The notes under the pieces: generated by a model
What the model saw: only the letters and a program-made list of their open reading frames with translations
The model's database searches: none
What the model was told of the DNA's origin: nothing
Position numbers and translations under genes: made by a program
Source of the DNA: JAHEFU01 sp041395205
GTDB lineage: Bacteria; 4484-113; JAFGCY01
DNA: 64,000 nt
Reading direction: 5' to 3'
Assembly: GCA_041395205.1 (NCBI GenBank)
Contig: JAWLAZ010000001.1
Span: 310,001-374,000 of the forward strand
Shown: in pieces, positions 45,500-54,171 of the stretch
Numbering within the stretch: position 1 is the stretch's first letter
Layout: each line of letters begins with the position of its first letter

Positions 45500-45985
45500 C
45501 TACTTGAGCAGCTTGCTGAGCATGGCCTCGAACTCCGCCGGTTCCATCATCCCGACCTGCTGGTCGATGATGTTGCCCTCGGCATCGAGGAAGATCGTAT
45601 GCGGAATCGGACCCACGCCGAAGTGCTCCCCGCCGTTCTGATCGTGGACCATCGGGAAGCTGTAGCCCTTTTCCTGCCAGAAACCCTCCGGATTCTGGCT
45701 TCTGGGCACGGCCACCGCGAGGATCTCGAACTGGCCGGGATGGGCATCGTAGGCCTGCTGGAAGCCAGGAAACTCCTGGACGCAGTAGCCTCACCAGTCA
45801 GCCCAGAAGTTGACGACGAGTGGCTTGCCAAGGTAGTCAGCGGTGCTGCCGATGCTGCCGGCGGTGGTCCTGAAGCGGAATTCACTGACGGGATTGCCCC
45901 TGGCGGTGCTGCCTCTGTTGCAGCCAGCCAGGCACAGGCAGATTGCCAGCAGCGGCAGCAGTTTCCAGATGTATCCCCTGTGCAT
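45500..45985 (-). CDS. TlpA-like lipoprotein, selenoprotein with U-GYC active site
   Basis: 161 residues with Sec at position 65. The ATG at 45985 has AGGG/GAGGT upstream and a -10 TACAAT about 20 nt further. Signal peptide with lipobox LAGC. The fold has GKPLVVNFWADW, then in-frame UGA (45791-45793), then GYC-VQEFPGFQQ. The rest is FEILAVAVPRSQNPEGFWQE, a cis-Pro region GPIPHTIFLDAEGNII and a C-terminal helix. Both flanking paralogs have Cys at this exact position (FWGDWC, FWADWC), so the UGA replaces a catalytic residue. It does not look like random nonsense, since the 70 codons after UGA keep perfect frame and family pattern. Confidence 0.85.
45765..45790 (-). other. Candidate bacterial SECIS hairpin after UGA
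   Basis: After the UGA come 16 nt, then loop AGUUU closed by CCAGG/CCUGG (45779-45775 with 45769-45765). Spacing and loop match the other two thioredoxin-like UGA genes. The Cys paralogs on each side lack this stem at the equivalent position. Confidence 0.78.
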
Positions 45986-46092
45986 TGGCCCTACCTCAGA
46001 TCCCTTGTATTGTATTCGGAGACATATGTCCCAGCACCTGGTCGCTCGTGCCTGTCCGGCACGCCGGCGACGACATGCAATCACGCTGCGGG

Positions 46093-46581
46093 CTACTGCA
46101 GCAGCTTCGCCAGACGCTGTTCAAAGTCCTCTTTGGTGATCGCGCCGGAGGCGGTATCCACGACATTCCCCTGGGCGTCAATGAACAGCGTGGTCGGGAT
46201 GTACTGGATCGCGAACTTCGTCGCGCCATCCACGTCGTGGTACATCGGGATCGTATAGCCCTGCTGCTTCCAGTAGCCGTCAGGGTCCTGCGAGCTGTCC
46301 ATCGAAACCGCGATCATGTTGAAGTCGCTCTTGTGCGCCTCATAGCTGGCATTCAGGTCCGGCAGCTCGGCCTTGCAGGGCGGGCACCAGTCCGCCCAGA
46401 AGTTGACGACCAGCGGCTTGCCGATGAACTGGGTCGTATCCTGCATCTGCCCGCTCGTGCTCTTGAAGCTGAAGCGGCTGGAAGCATTGGCCTGCTTCCC
46501 CGTGCAGGATGTGGCAATGCTGAGCAGCAACAGCAGTGTTGCAAACAGTCCGGCTCCGCTGAGCCGCAGAAGCTTATCCAT
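46093..46581 (-). CDS. TlpA-like thioredoxin-fold lipoprotein, Cys form
   Basis: 162 residues from the ATG at 46581 (GGAG 5 nt upstream). Signal peptide with lipobox ATSC. The fold has GKPLVVNFWADWCPPCKAEL, FNMIAVSMDSSQDPDGYWKQ, cis-Pro region QYIPTTLFIDAQGNVV and a C-terminal helix. It lies closest to the likely promoter of the tandem TlpA group. The N-terminal half is the nearest relative of the adjacent Sec protein (same GKPLVVNFWADW), so the Sec and Cys forms probably arose by local duplication. Confidence 0.9.
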   Translation of the reverse strand: MDKLLRLSGAGLFATLLLLLSIATSCTGKQANASSRFSFKSTSGQMQDTTQFIGKPLVVNFWADWCPPCKAELPDLNASYEAHKSDFNMIAVSMDSSQDPDGYWKQQGYTIPMYHDVDGATKFAIQYIPTTLFIDAQGNVVDTASGAITKEDFEQRLAKLLQ

Positions 46582-46710
46582 CCGATCTCCTTGCAGGGCT
46601 GTGAGCCTGCGTCCATATTGATAATACATTCCCGCGAGCAGCTCCGCCAGCCATATCCCCGCATTCCGGCAAATGAGACCGGTGCTGTCCGGAAATTATC
46701 GTGGAAAGGC

Positions 46711-46745
46711 TTGACTTTGAACTGACTGGTCAGTATAGTTTTCCT
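46711..46745 (+). promoter_or_regulatory. TetR-gene promoter with palindromic operator
   Basis: -35 TTGACT (46711-46716), 17-nt spacer, -10 TATAGT (46734-46739), then 6 nt to the GTG start. The near-palindrome ACTGACTGGTCAGT (46720-46733) fills the spacer, so autorepression by the TetR product is likely. Confidence 0.75.
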
Positions 46746-47339
46746 GTGAACGCCAGAGACGGGCAGGGTGCCCGCGGAAAACTGATCAGGGCCGGCACGG
46801 AGCTATTCCGCCGCCAGGGCTACAGCGCCACGAGCGTCGACAGCATCGTGGAGGCCGCGGGCGTCAGCAAGGGCAGCTTCTTCTACCACTTCGAGAACAA
46901 GGAGGAGCTGGCCGTGGCCTGTCTGGCCGGCTGGGACGAGATGGTCCGCAACACCATGCAGGGGGCCCCCTTCATGCAGACGGAGGATCCCGTGCAGCGC
47001 CTGCAGGGCTGCCTGGATTTCTTCATTGCGATGTTCTCCGATCCCACTGCCTATCCTTCCTGCCTCGTCGGCACGACGGTGCAGGAAGTTGCCGAAAGCA
47101 ATCCGACACTGCGGGATGCGGCACAGCAGTGCTTCGTGCATGCAGTCGAGGACCTGGGCGGACTGATTGAGCTGGCAGGGCGGGCACGCGGGCGGGAGCT
47201 CGACGGCCAGGCCCTGGCCGGACTGTGGATGGCCACGCTGCAGGGCAGCCTGCTGATGGCCAAGGCCAGCGGGGATCTCAGCCGGATCCCGGCAAATCTG
47301 CGCAGCCAGCGGGAATACATCCTCGGGCTGCTTGTGTAG
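46746..47339 (+). CDS. TetR-family transcriptional regulator
   Basis: 197 residues from the GTG at 46746. This start is chosen because the -10 TATAGT ends 6 nt upstream, making it leaderless; longer frames would begin before the promoter. The N-terminal HTH reads RGKLIRAGTELFRRQGYSAT, SVDSIVEAAGVSKGSFFYHF and ENKEELAVACL, typical of TetR. The C-terminal ligand domain resembles the YcdC/AcrR C-terminal type (CLDFFIAMFSDPTAYPSCLV). Its operator is very like that of the second TetR gene at 55012. A target may be the DinB-like gene downstream (inference). Confidence 0.88.
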   Translation: MNARDGQGARGKLIRAGTELFRRQGYSATSVDSIVEAAGVSKGSFFYHFENKEELAVACLAGWDEMVRNTMQGAPFMQTEDPVQRLQGCLDFFIAMFSDPTAYPSCLVGTTVQEVAESNPTLRDAAQQCFVHAVEDLGGLIELAGRARGRELDGQALAGLWMATLQGSLLMAKASGDLSRIPANLRSQREYILGLLV

Positions 47340-47452
47340 GGAGGAGAAGGCGGAAAGTCGAAAGCGGACTGGATCTCTCGAACATCGGGTCTGCTCACAG
47401 CTCTCTGCTCTCCGCTCTCTGATTTAATCTGACAACACTACGGGAGAACAGG

Positions 47453-47971
47453 ATGAATATTGCAGAGATGATCCTGATGGAGATCGAACAGGAGGCGGTT
47501 GCCACTCGCAAGTGCCTGGAGCGCCTGCCGGAGGCAAAGCTGGACTGGAAGCCGGCCGACAAGTCGATGAGCCTCGGCGAGCTGGGGATGCATATCGCCG
47601 CCGCACCGCATGGCGTACTCGACATGCTGATGAAGGACGAGACGGGCTTTCCCGATCCGCCGGCCGAGCAGCCGGAAATGACCAGGGAGAACATTCTCGC
47701 GACCTTTGACGCCGGTCTCGAGAAGCAGCGGGCGACGCTTGCCGGCCTGAGCAATGAGTTCATGCTCGCCGAATGGAAGTTCGTGAAGGATGGCACCGTG
47801 CTCCTGGCAATGCCGCGGATGTTCTTCGCTCGCATGATCCTGCTCAGCCACGTCTACCACCACCGTGGCCAGCTCAGTGTCTACCTGCGCCTGCTGGATG
47901 TGGCGGTGCCGAGCATCTATGGCCCGAGCGCGGATGAGCTGCCGCCTTTCCTGCAGGAAGCCGCGGGCTAG
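47453..47971 (+). CDS. DinB-family (YfiT/DinB superfamily) protein
   Basis: 172 residues, with GGGAG 7-9 nt before the ATG. A four-helix bundle with the DinB pattern: MSLGELGMHIAAAPHGVLDM (first His), a middle helical pair, and MILLSHVYHHRGQLSVYLRL near the C-terminus (His-x3-His region). These His residues usually bind a metal ion. DinB proteins include thiol-dependent transferases such as bacillithiol enzymes. The substrate is unknown here. It may be co-regulated with the TetR gene just upstream. Confidence 0.82.
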   Translation: MNIAEMILMEIEQEAVATRKCLERLPEAKLDWKPADKSMSLGELGMHIAAAPHGVLDMLMKDETGFPDPPAEQPEMTRENILATFDAGLEKQRATLAGLSNEFMLAEWKFVKDGTVLLAMPRMFFARMILLSHVYHHRGQLSVYLRLLDVAVPSIYGPSADELPPFLQEAAG

Positions 47972-48251
47972 GCGCCGGCAGCTCCGACAAGTTCAGAATT
48001 CAGGGTAGCGGTGGCGCCTTGCGCCAATTGGGAGAGCAAGCAACTTGATTCCGAAAGCAGGATTCCAGGCAATTGGTGCTTGTAATTGCATGCGCGATGA
48101 ACCAGGCAGGGATCAGTAGTATGGAATTTCACTGGTAATCGGGAGATGCCCTTTCATTTGGCGCGAGGCGCCACCGCTACACTTCCCTGATTGTTCTTCA
48201 AGGGCAGCGATGCAACTTCAGCCAGACCCGGCGTAAACACCGGGCTACCGT

Positions 48252-48940
48252 CAGCCCGACCCGACGAAACTTGCTTTCGCCGCAGCGCCAGTCCGGATTC
48301 CCACGCCCGCTCATGCAGGCATTCGCGGGTCTGATTCTGATTCCCGCTCTTGCAGGCATTCGCGGGTCTGCAATACAGCTCAAGGCTGAGCCTCTCGCTG
48401 ATAGCGCGGACAAGAGGCAGTTCCAATGGGAATATTGCGAACTGCCAACCGATAGCAGGCCGTTTACGGCCTGACCCGACATTCACGGCCTGACCCGACA
48501 TTCACGGCCTGACCCGGCGTGAACGCCGGGCTACCGTCAGCCCGACCCGGGTGCGCAAATGCGCCAGCGCAGGGCCAGACCGGATTCCCACGCCCGCTCA
48601 TGCAGGCATTCGCGGGTCTGCAATACAGCTCGAAGCGTAGCTCCTCGCTGATTGCGCGATGCATCTTCGTGGGCAGCGATGTAACTTCAGCCCGACCCGC
48701 TGGACGCGAATGCGCCAGCGCAGGGCCAGACCGTCGAGCCCTTGGGCGAGACGGAAGAAGAACACGCTACAACACAATGCCTGCACTGGGTCCGGGAACT
48801 GGCTTTCCGGCCCAGTGCACGTTCAGAGACCGATGAGTGTTTGCACGAATCGGCAGGAGAAATTCATAACTTCAGCCCGACCCGACGAAACTTGCTTTCG
48901 TCGCAGGGCCAGACCGATGAGTGCTTGCACGAATCGGAAT
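48252..48940. repeat. GA/CTTG two-hairpin repeats, cluster of five copies
   Basis: Copies start at 48252, 48538, 48688, 48822 (partial) and 48873. The full copies begin CAGCCCGACCC, then a variable hairpin 1 (for example GACGAAACTTGCTTTCGTC), a conserved linker GCAGGGCCAGACC, and hairpin 2. In the clearest copies hairpin 2 has outer stems CCGTC/GACGG or CCGAT/ATCGG, GA facing GA, inner GCC/GGC or GTG/CAC, and a CTTG (once TTTG) loop. Stems co-vary between copies. The two copies with GGATTCCCACGCCCGC in the second position are divergent. Confidence 0.65.
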
Positions 48941-48954
48941 AAAGAAAAGGAAAA

Positions 48955-48984
48955 CCCCGCATCGCTGCGGGGTCTTTCTCTTTT
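48955..48984 (+). terminator. Intrinsic terminator, T-rich on the plus strand
   Basis: Stem CCCCGC/GCGGGG with loop ATCGCT, followed by TCTTTCTCTTTT. A-runs on the left make it usable from the other strand too. Confidence 0.7.
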
Positions 48985-49382
48985 GTAATCCGCTCTTCTT
49001 TCTGAGCACTGCGTTGTACTGGAATGATACTGATTTCGACCCTGCGTTGGGTAAGGCGCACGTAAAATGACAACCAATACAGAGTAAAAAAAATAGTTAT
49101 CAGTGGTCAGTGGGAGGTCAGGCCCATGGCCTGACAGGTACGCGGTCCCAGGGACCGCTTGAGTGGGCAAAAGGCAGCAGGCAGAAGCAGAATGAGAAAC
49201 AGAAGCAGAAGAGAGTTGCCGCGGCTGCCAGCCGCCGGGCTCTGTCAGCAATGAGTAATATTGGTGCCGTGAAACGCAGTTCCATTCTCTGGTGGGTGTT
49301 TCAAGTGGACAGGAAGCGAAAGGAGCAGACAGCGTGAAGCTTGATTCGGTCTGACCACTGATCACTGACCACAGACCACTGA

Positions 49383-49412
49383 GAAAAAAACACCCCCGCT
49401 TTGCTGCGGGGG
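49383..49412 (-). terminator. Intrinsic terminator for minus-strand transcripts
   Basis: Stem CCCCCGC/GCGGGGG with a 6-nt loop. On the minus strand it is followed by a long T run (A7 on plus at 49384-49390). It lies about 320 nt beyond the last gene of the PadR operon and may end that transcript. Confidence 0.7.
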
Positions 49413-49734
49413 GTATCTTCGCTGTGTAACTCTCCGTGTTTTCGGAGTTCCATACCACTGACCTGTCTTTCCAGGCTTCCATCACAATCGCCCTTGTTTG
49501 CGGGCTTCCACATATCCGGCCGTCTGTCTGGCCATCGATCCCCGAGGGGCTGCCGCTCTTCAGGCAGTTCGTTATGGCCACGATGATACACCTTCTGAGC
49601 CGCGCTGAGGTTCAGCCGTGGTCAAATGATTGTCAACTGATGATTAACTTGCTTGCCAGTCTGTCTGGTACGCGCAGTCCAGGGACTTATCCACATGTTG
49701 CCAACATGGCGCACCGGCGGCCGGGACTTTCCCG

Positions 49735-51216
49735 CTAAGCCGTGGCGATGTTGCGGTCGTCATCCTCGGGCAGGGGGGCAGAGCCCTCACTGCGCAGGAA
49801 GAGCCCGGTCAGGAGCCAGGGGATCCCGGCGGAGAGCAGCAGCGCCCCCATGATCATGTAGCCATCCATGCTGTAGCGGAAGGTGAGGATCTGTTCGAAG
49901 CCCGGGAAAGGCCCGAAGGCAAATGCCTGGGTGCTCAGTTCCAGCAGGTTCTGGTACTTCTGCGTCAGCACGAATGGCACGACTGAGCAATACAGCGCCA
50001 GGCCGGTCAGCAGCGCATACAGGACGGCGGGAAGGGGACCGCGGCGGCCCATGATGAAGAGCATGGCCAGCAGGCCGAGGATGCCCATGAGCGGCACCGG
50101 CGCGGCAATCCAGGCAATGCCACTGCCGGAATGCATCAGCGGAGCGGTCGCAAACAGCGGACCGTAGGCCTTTTCCTCCCCGAGGATGACTCGCTGCTTA
50201 GCCGCATTGGCGCTGGCGTAGCGCCCGAACACATGCCTGCTCATGTCCCGCCGGGCATTCAGGAGCGGACCGCTGGCTTCCAGCGTCCAGTGCGAGAGGT
50301 ACGGATTCTCCAGCGACCAGCCATCCGGCAGCTGGCCATTGGCCCGGACATGGCCTGCCATCTTCTGCTCGATCAGCCCCAGATCAGTCACCACTCCGAG
50401 GTAGATTGTCTCGCTGTCCTCGCGAACCACCTGCACCGGATAGGGTTGAGTGATGTCAACGCGGCGCATCGCCGCCGGCCCGGTGGTCCAGAGGAAGATG
50501 AGCACCAGTGACAGCATGGCGGGAATCCCGGCCCTGCGCCAGCCTGGTATCACGTATCCAGCAATGATCCCGGCCAGCATCACTCCTCCAAGCATTACGG
50601 TAATCCAGGCAAAAACCCCATCCAGCCGGCCGGACACACTGCTGTAGCCATATTCTGACAACTGCGGCTCCAGCAGCATCAGTCCTGCGAACAAGATCAG
50701 GGTATGGATCAGTTTGTACTGCAACAGCCTGGCAATCAGTACTCCCATGCCCAGCCGCCAGGCATCCAGCACGCCGCGGGCCAGTACATGGAAGAACATC
50801 CCGCGGCTGATCGCCAGCAACAGCCAGCAGCTGATTGCCAGCGGGCTGAACTGGTTTGGCAGTGCCCCGGGATTGAACATTGACCGGCTGAATTCTCGGG
50901 AAATTCCCTGCAGATACCCCGCCAGCCAGTCACCCAGCAGTGCCAGCACGAACCAGAAGAGCAGCCAGCCCAGTTCGCGCCATTCCGCACGATTGGGGCG
51001 GCGGTGCAGGGTGGCCACCACCTGATCCGCAATGTGCACAGCCGACAGCTTGCGCCGCACCCTGGGTGTTGCCAGCTTAGCCTCAGCAGCCTGAGCTGCA
51101 TCGCTGCCCTCATCCGCCTGCAGGCAGTCGAGGTGATCGCTCAGCTCATTGGCAATCTCGCTGTGCCGCTCGGGCGAGAGGCCCCAGTCGTCAGGATGTC
51201 CGAAGCGTGTGTCCAT
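49735..51216 (-). CDS. Polytopic membrane protein with permease-prefix-like N-terminal domain, paralog 3
   Basis: 493 residues, with GGGGAC then ATG at 51216. Residues 1-75 (MDTRFGHPDDWGLSPERHSE, ELSDHLDCLQADEG, HIADQVVATLHRRP) are nearly identical to two upstream paralogs. They form a cytoplasmic helical domain of the permease-prefix type often found beside PadR regulators. About eight transmembrane helices follow, with an extracytoplasmic segment between helices 5 and 6. The helices share little sequence with the paralogs. It is the last gene of a four-gene minus-strand operon headed by PadR. No ATPase is present. The role is unknown, perhaps lipid- or stress-related envelope sensing. Confidence 0.7.
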   Translation of the reverse strand: MDTRFGHPDDWGLSPERHSEIANELSDHLDCLQADEGSDAAQAAEAKLATPRVRRKLSAVHIADQVVATLHRRPNRAEWRELGWLLFWFVLALLGDWLAGYLQGISREFSRSMFNPGALPNQFSPLAISCWLLLAISRGMFFHVLARGVLDAWRLGMGVLIARLLQYKLIHTLILFAGLMLLEPQLSEYGYSSVSGRLDGVFAWITVMLGGVMLAGIIAGYVIPGWRRAGIPAMLSLVLIFLWTTGPAAMRRVDITQPYPVQVVREDSETIYLGVVTDLGLIEQKMAGHVRANGQLPDGWSLENPYLSHWTLEASGPLLNARRDMSRHVFGRYASANAAKQRVILGEEKAYGPLFATAPLMHSGSGIAWIAAPVPLMGILGLLAMLFIMGRRGPLPAVLYALLTGLALYCSVVPFVLTQKYQNLLELSTQAFAFGPFPGFEQILTFRYSMDGYMIMGALLLSAGIPWLLTGLFLRSEGSAPLPEDDDRNIATA

Positions 51217-51225
51217 GTCCGTCCC

Positions 51226-52704
51226 CTATGTGGTCTCCATGTCCGGCATGTCATCTGCAGTCTGATGTGAGTCATTGCCCGCCTTAAGGAACAGCCCGGT
51301 CAGGAGCCAGGGAATGCCTGCAGAGAGCAAGAGGCCGAGCACGAGCTGCCAGTCCTCGACTAGGTTGTAGCCGACCAATAAAGATTCGAAACCCGGAAGC
51401 GGCGTGTGCACGAGTCCCTCTACATTGAGCAGAAGAATCTCTCCGTCAGGCTGGGCATACATGAAGGGTAGGAAGGTAGTGGTTACTGCAATCATGCAGA
51501 GAATTAAGTACATACCAAAGCTAAGCGCACTGCGTCGACCCATCACCGACAGCATTCCCAGGAATCCCAATACACCCATCAGCGGCAGAGGCACCGCCAG
51601 CCATGCAAATCCGCTGCCGGGATGCGTGAAAGGCGAGTAAATGAATCCCCGGCTTTCCAGCACAGTCCAGCCACGCAGCACTACCGGCCTGTCACCGCTG
51701 GACCAGCGCTTCCATTCCTCATACTTGAAGTTGCTCCAGACCGGGCCAAATGTTCGGTTAGAAGACTCCTTGCTAACCATCCGGTTTCCTTCTCTGTCAA
51801 CGCTCAGCGCACCGCTGAGACTAGTCGGGACCTTCTCAAGAAATCGCTCCACTGCCAGCGGGCTGTCGTCGGGTTCCACAATCCGTTCGTTCAGCCCGCT
51901 TGTCACCTTGTAGGCTATGGGATGTTCCGTGGTGTCCTGGAACTGTATGTAAGGCCCGCTGGGCACCAGGAACAGCAGCAGAAGCATGATGAAACCAAGC
52001 TTCACCGCCTTTTCCGGCATTGGCAGCAAGGCAATTGTCAGGCCGCAGAGCAGCAGTAGCCCCGCCAGACTGAGATGGTTCAGCCAGAGTGGCCAGGCGG
52101 TATACCAGCTGTTGTAAGCATGCCAGAAGTCGACATCACGAATGAGAAGCATCCCGCCGAGCACCAGCACGGTATGCAGAAGCTTGTATTGCAGCAAGCG
52201 CGCGATGCACACTCCAGGACCGCGCCTCCAGGCTCGCAGCATGGAGAGCAAGAGCAGAGCAAGAAACCCCGCGCGACTCACGCCGCTCAACAGCCATGCA
52301 CAGACTGCGGCGACTTGCAGCGCTACTGGCATGACTCTGGGGGTTACGTCACCGTTGAGACTGAACAGAGAGAAGGAGCCCGGCAAAATCTGGCTGTTGA
52401 CAAATCCGCTGGCCCATGTTGACAGCAGCACCAGCACGAACCAGAACAATAACCAGCCCAACTCACGCAGTTCCAAAGGAGAAGGTCTGCGGTGCAGGGT
52501 GGCCACCACCTGATCCGCAATGTGCACGGCCGACAGCTTGCGCCGAACCCTGGGTGTTGCCAGCTTAGCCTCAGCGGCCTTGGCTGCATCACCGCCCTCA
52601 TCCGCCTGCAGGCAGTCCAGATGGTCCGACAGCTCATTGGCAATCTCCGAATGCCGCTCGGGTGAGAGGCCCCAGTCGTCAGGATGTCCGAAGCGTGTAT
52701 CCAT
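51226..52704 (-). CDS. Polytopic membrane protein with permease-prefix-like N-terminal domain, paralog 2
   Basis: 492 residues; ATG at 52704 with GGGGAC just before. Same N-terminal 75 residues as its neighbours, then about eight hydrophobic helices (LLFWFVLVLLSTWASGFV, LLHTVLVLGGMLLIRDV, GILLLLGFLGMLSVMG-type segments). The C-terminus DMPDMETT matches the end of the next upstream gene (NPDMETT). The shared DNA therefore runs from the tail of one gene, through the SD, into the head of the next. Function unknown. Confidence 0.7.
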   Translation of the reverse strand: MDTRFGHPDDWGLSPERHSEIANELSDHLDCLQADEGGDAAKAAEAKLATPRVRRKLSAVHIADQVVATLHRRPSPLELRELGWLLFWFVLVLLSTWASGFVNSQILPGSFSLFSLNGDVTPRVMPVALQVAAVCAWLLSGVSRAGFLALLLLSMLRAWRRGPGVCIARLLQYKLLHTVLVLGGMLLIRDVDFWHAYNSWYTAWPLWLNHLSLAGLLLLCGLTIALLPMPEKAVKLGFIMLLLLFLVPSGPYIQFQDTTEHPIAYKVTSGLNERIVEPDDSPLAVERFLEKVPTSLSGALSVDREGNRMVSKESSNRTFGPVWSNFKYEEWKRWSSGDRPVVLRGWTVLESRGFIYSPFTHPGSGFAWLAVPLPLMGVLGFLGMLSVMGRRSALSFGMYLILCMIAVTTTFLPFMYAQPDGEILLLNVEGLVHTPLPGFESLLVGYNLVEDWQLVLGLLLSAGIPWLLTGLFLKAGNDSHQTADDMPDMETT

Positions 52705-52713
52705 GTCCGTCCC

Positions 52714-54168
52714 CTAGGTGGTCTCCATGTCCGGATTGGCTGCTTTGTGAGATAGCAAAGAACTGTGACTGATTATGTAGAGCATCAGCCAGGGCAGCCA
52801 GCTGGCAAACAACAGGCCATACTTCAAGTTGACATGTAACGGGTTATGGGAGTCCCTCAGCAGACGCAACAGTCCGGGCAATGGACCGAATGAAGGATCA
52901 AATGGCAGCAGGTTGAGCCTCATCAGAGTGCTGTGCCAGAAGCTCATGTTTGGACTGTGGCCTACATGGATTGCCATCAGTGAGTACAAGAATGGCGCAA
53001 TCAGGAAACATAGCGATACAGTACCAAGCAGTAACAGGCTCAATCTTGCAGGAGTTCGCAATCTGTGCTGAAAGAGCATCAGCATGTACATCACCACCAC
53101 GGCAGTAAGAGGTATTGGAATGAAAAGCCACATTAGCGAATGAAGAGTATTGTGCAAAGGTGCAGTTGCCAGACTGGCAACAGTCAACTTATCAACAACC
53201 ATACTGGCTGGTACATCCTCATGCCAGTTTGTATATGGCACTCGCATGTAATTGCTGCAGTGAAGGACAAAAGCATGGCTCACAATCTGGTATTCACCAC
53301 CATCCACCAATGTGTAACCATGCTCCTGCCAGCGCTTATCTAGATAACTCTGGACAGACACATCGCTCATGCTGGCGGAGTGCGCAAAAGTACAGATGAC
53401 ATCAGACCTCACGGGAGCCGTGAGGACAGTACCTGCCCAAAGTAGAGTGCAGAACAAGGCAATCGGCCATAGCCGTTGTGGCCGTAGGATCAAGGACGCT
53501 GCAATAATTATGACAACCCCGATTGAATATGTATAAACATTCAGGACTGGTTCAATTTCTACATTTGCGGGAAACTGGGGACTGCTGTAGGTGCTTTTTA
53601 GCAATGTCACGGCAAGGATACCGACCGTAACAAGAATAGTATTCAGATGAAGGATTCTGGCAAGCAGCACACCCTTGCCTTTTTGCCAAGCTCTTCCAGA
53701 AATCAGGAGCAACTGCGATATCAAACCTGCGATGCCGCATCCGGCAAGTAGCCAGACAAGAGTGTCAGCATAGAAGAGTATCGGCTGCTGGATGGTTACA
53801 GTTGAAATGTTGTAACTTCCAGTAGCCCAGAAACTATTACTGTCCATTGCGTGGCTTGCATCTAAATGCGCTGAGGCCAGCACACCTCCCACCAGCAGCA
53901 CAATCCAGAAGCCCAGCCACATCCATTCACGCCATTCAACAGACGTGGGCCAGCGCAGGAGCGTAGTTGTCAGCTGATCCGCAATGTGGGCGGAAGAAAT
54001 CCTCCGCCGCACCCAGGGTGTTGCCAGCTTGGCCTCAGCAGCCTGAGCTGCATCGCCGCCCTCATCCGCCTGCAGGCAGTCGAGGTGATCGCTCAGCTCA
54101 TTGGCAATCTCCGAATGCCGCTCGGGTGAGAGGCCCCAGTCGTCAGGATGTCCGAAGCGTGTATCCAC
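52714..54168 (-). CDS. Polytopic membrane protein with permease-prefix-like N-terminal domain, paralog 1
   Basis: 484 residues, GTG start at 54168 with GGGAG 7 nt upstream, only 3 nt after the PadR stop. The conserved N-terminal domain differs from the other two in its last part (WVRRRISSAHIADQLTTTLL). About eight helices follow. This copy is visibly more AT-rich and sequence-divergent in its membrane part (YNISTVTIQQPILFYADTLV, ILHLNTILVTVGILAVTLL) than the other two. It is translationally coupled to padR. Confidence 0.7.
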   Translation of the reverse strand: MDTRFGHPDDWGLSPERHSEIANELSDHLDCLQADEGGDAAQAAEAKLATPWVRRRISSAHIADQLTTTLLRWPTSVEWREWMWLGFWIVLLVGGVLASAHLDASHAMDSNSFWATGSYNISTVTIQQPILFYADTLVWLLAGCGIAGLISQLLLISGRAWQKGKGVLLARILHLNTILVTVGILAVTLLKSTYSSPQFPANVEIEPVLNVYTYSIGVVIIIAASLILRPQRLWPIALFCTLLWAGTVLTAPVRSDVICTFAHSASMSDVSVQSYLDKRWQEHGYTLVDGGEYQIVSHAFVLHCSNYMRVPYTNWHEDVPASMVVDKLTVASLATAPLHNTLHSLMWLFIPIPLTAVVVMYMLMLFQHRLRTPARLSLLLLGTVSLCFLIAPFLYSLMAIHVGHSPNMSFWHSTLMRLNLLPFDPSFGPLPGLLRLLRDSHNPLHVNLKYGLLFASWLPWLMLYIISHSSLLSHKAANPDMETT

Positions 54169-54171
54169 GGC

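Larger units (their letters stand above)
47972..49734. other. 1.8-kb intergenic region of structured repeats
   Basis: No supported gene. From left to right: a plain spacer to about 48190; a CCCGGCGT-type hairpin (48228-48248); GA/CTTG two-hairpin repeats at 48252-48330, 48538-48625, 48688-48760, 48822-48855 (partial) and 48873-48940; direct repeats of GACCCGACATTCACGGCCT (48473-48510); a bidirectional terminator (48955-48984); ATCAGTGGTCAGTG-type repeats (49098-49125, 49350-49382); a minus-strand terminator (49383-49412). Nothing recognisable lies at 49440-49734, apart from one perfect DnaA box TTATCCACA at about 49688. Confidence 0.6.

Noticed and set aside
48914..48937. Hammerhead-ribozyme-like CGATGA...GAA core in the GA/CTTG repeats
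   Set aside because: The bases flanking GATGA and GAA pair with each other (CCGAT with ATCGG) to form one continuous hairpin, and other copies read CGACGAG/TGAG. The conserved CUGAUGA and GAAA core and three-way junction are absent.
48823..49581. Long minus-strand open frame of about 250 codons
   Set aside because: It runs through repeats and two terminators, has no coding-like composition or family pattern, and lacks a start signal.
49686..49696. Perfect DnaA box TTATCCACA as an origin of replication
   Set aside because: It is a single box in the gap, without a cluster, AT-rich unwinding element, dnaA or dnaN nearby. mnmG is 15 kb away.
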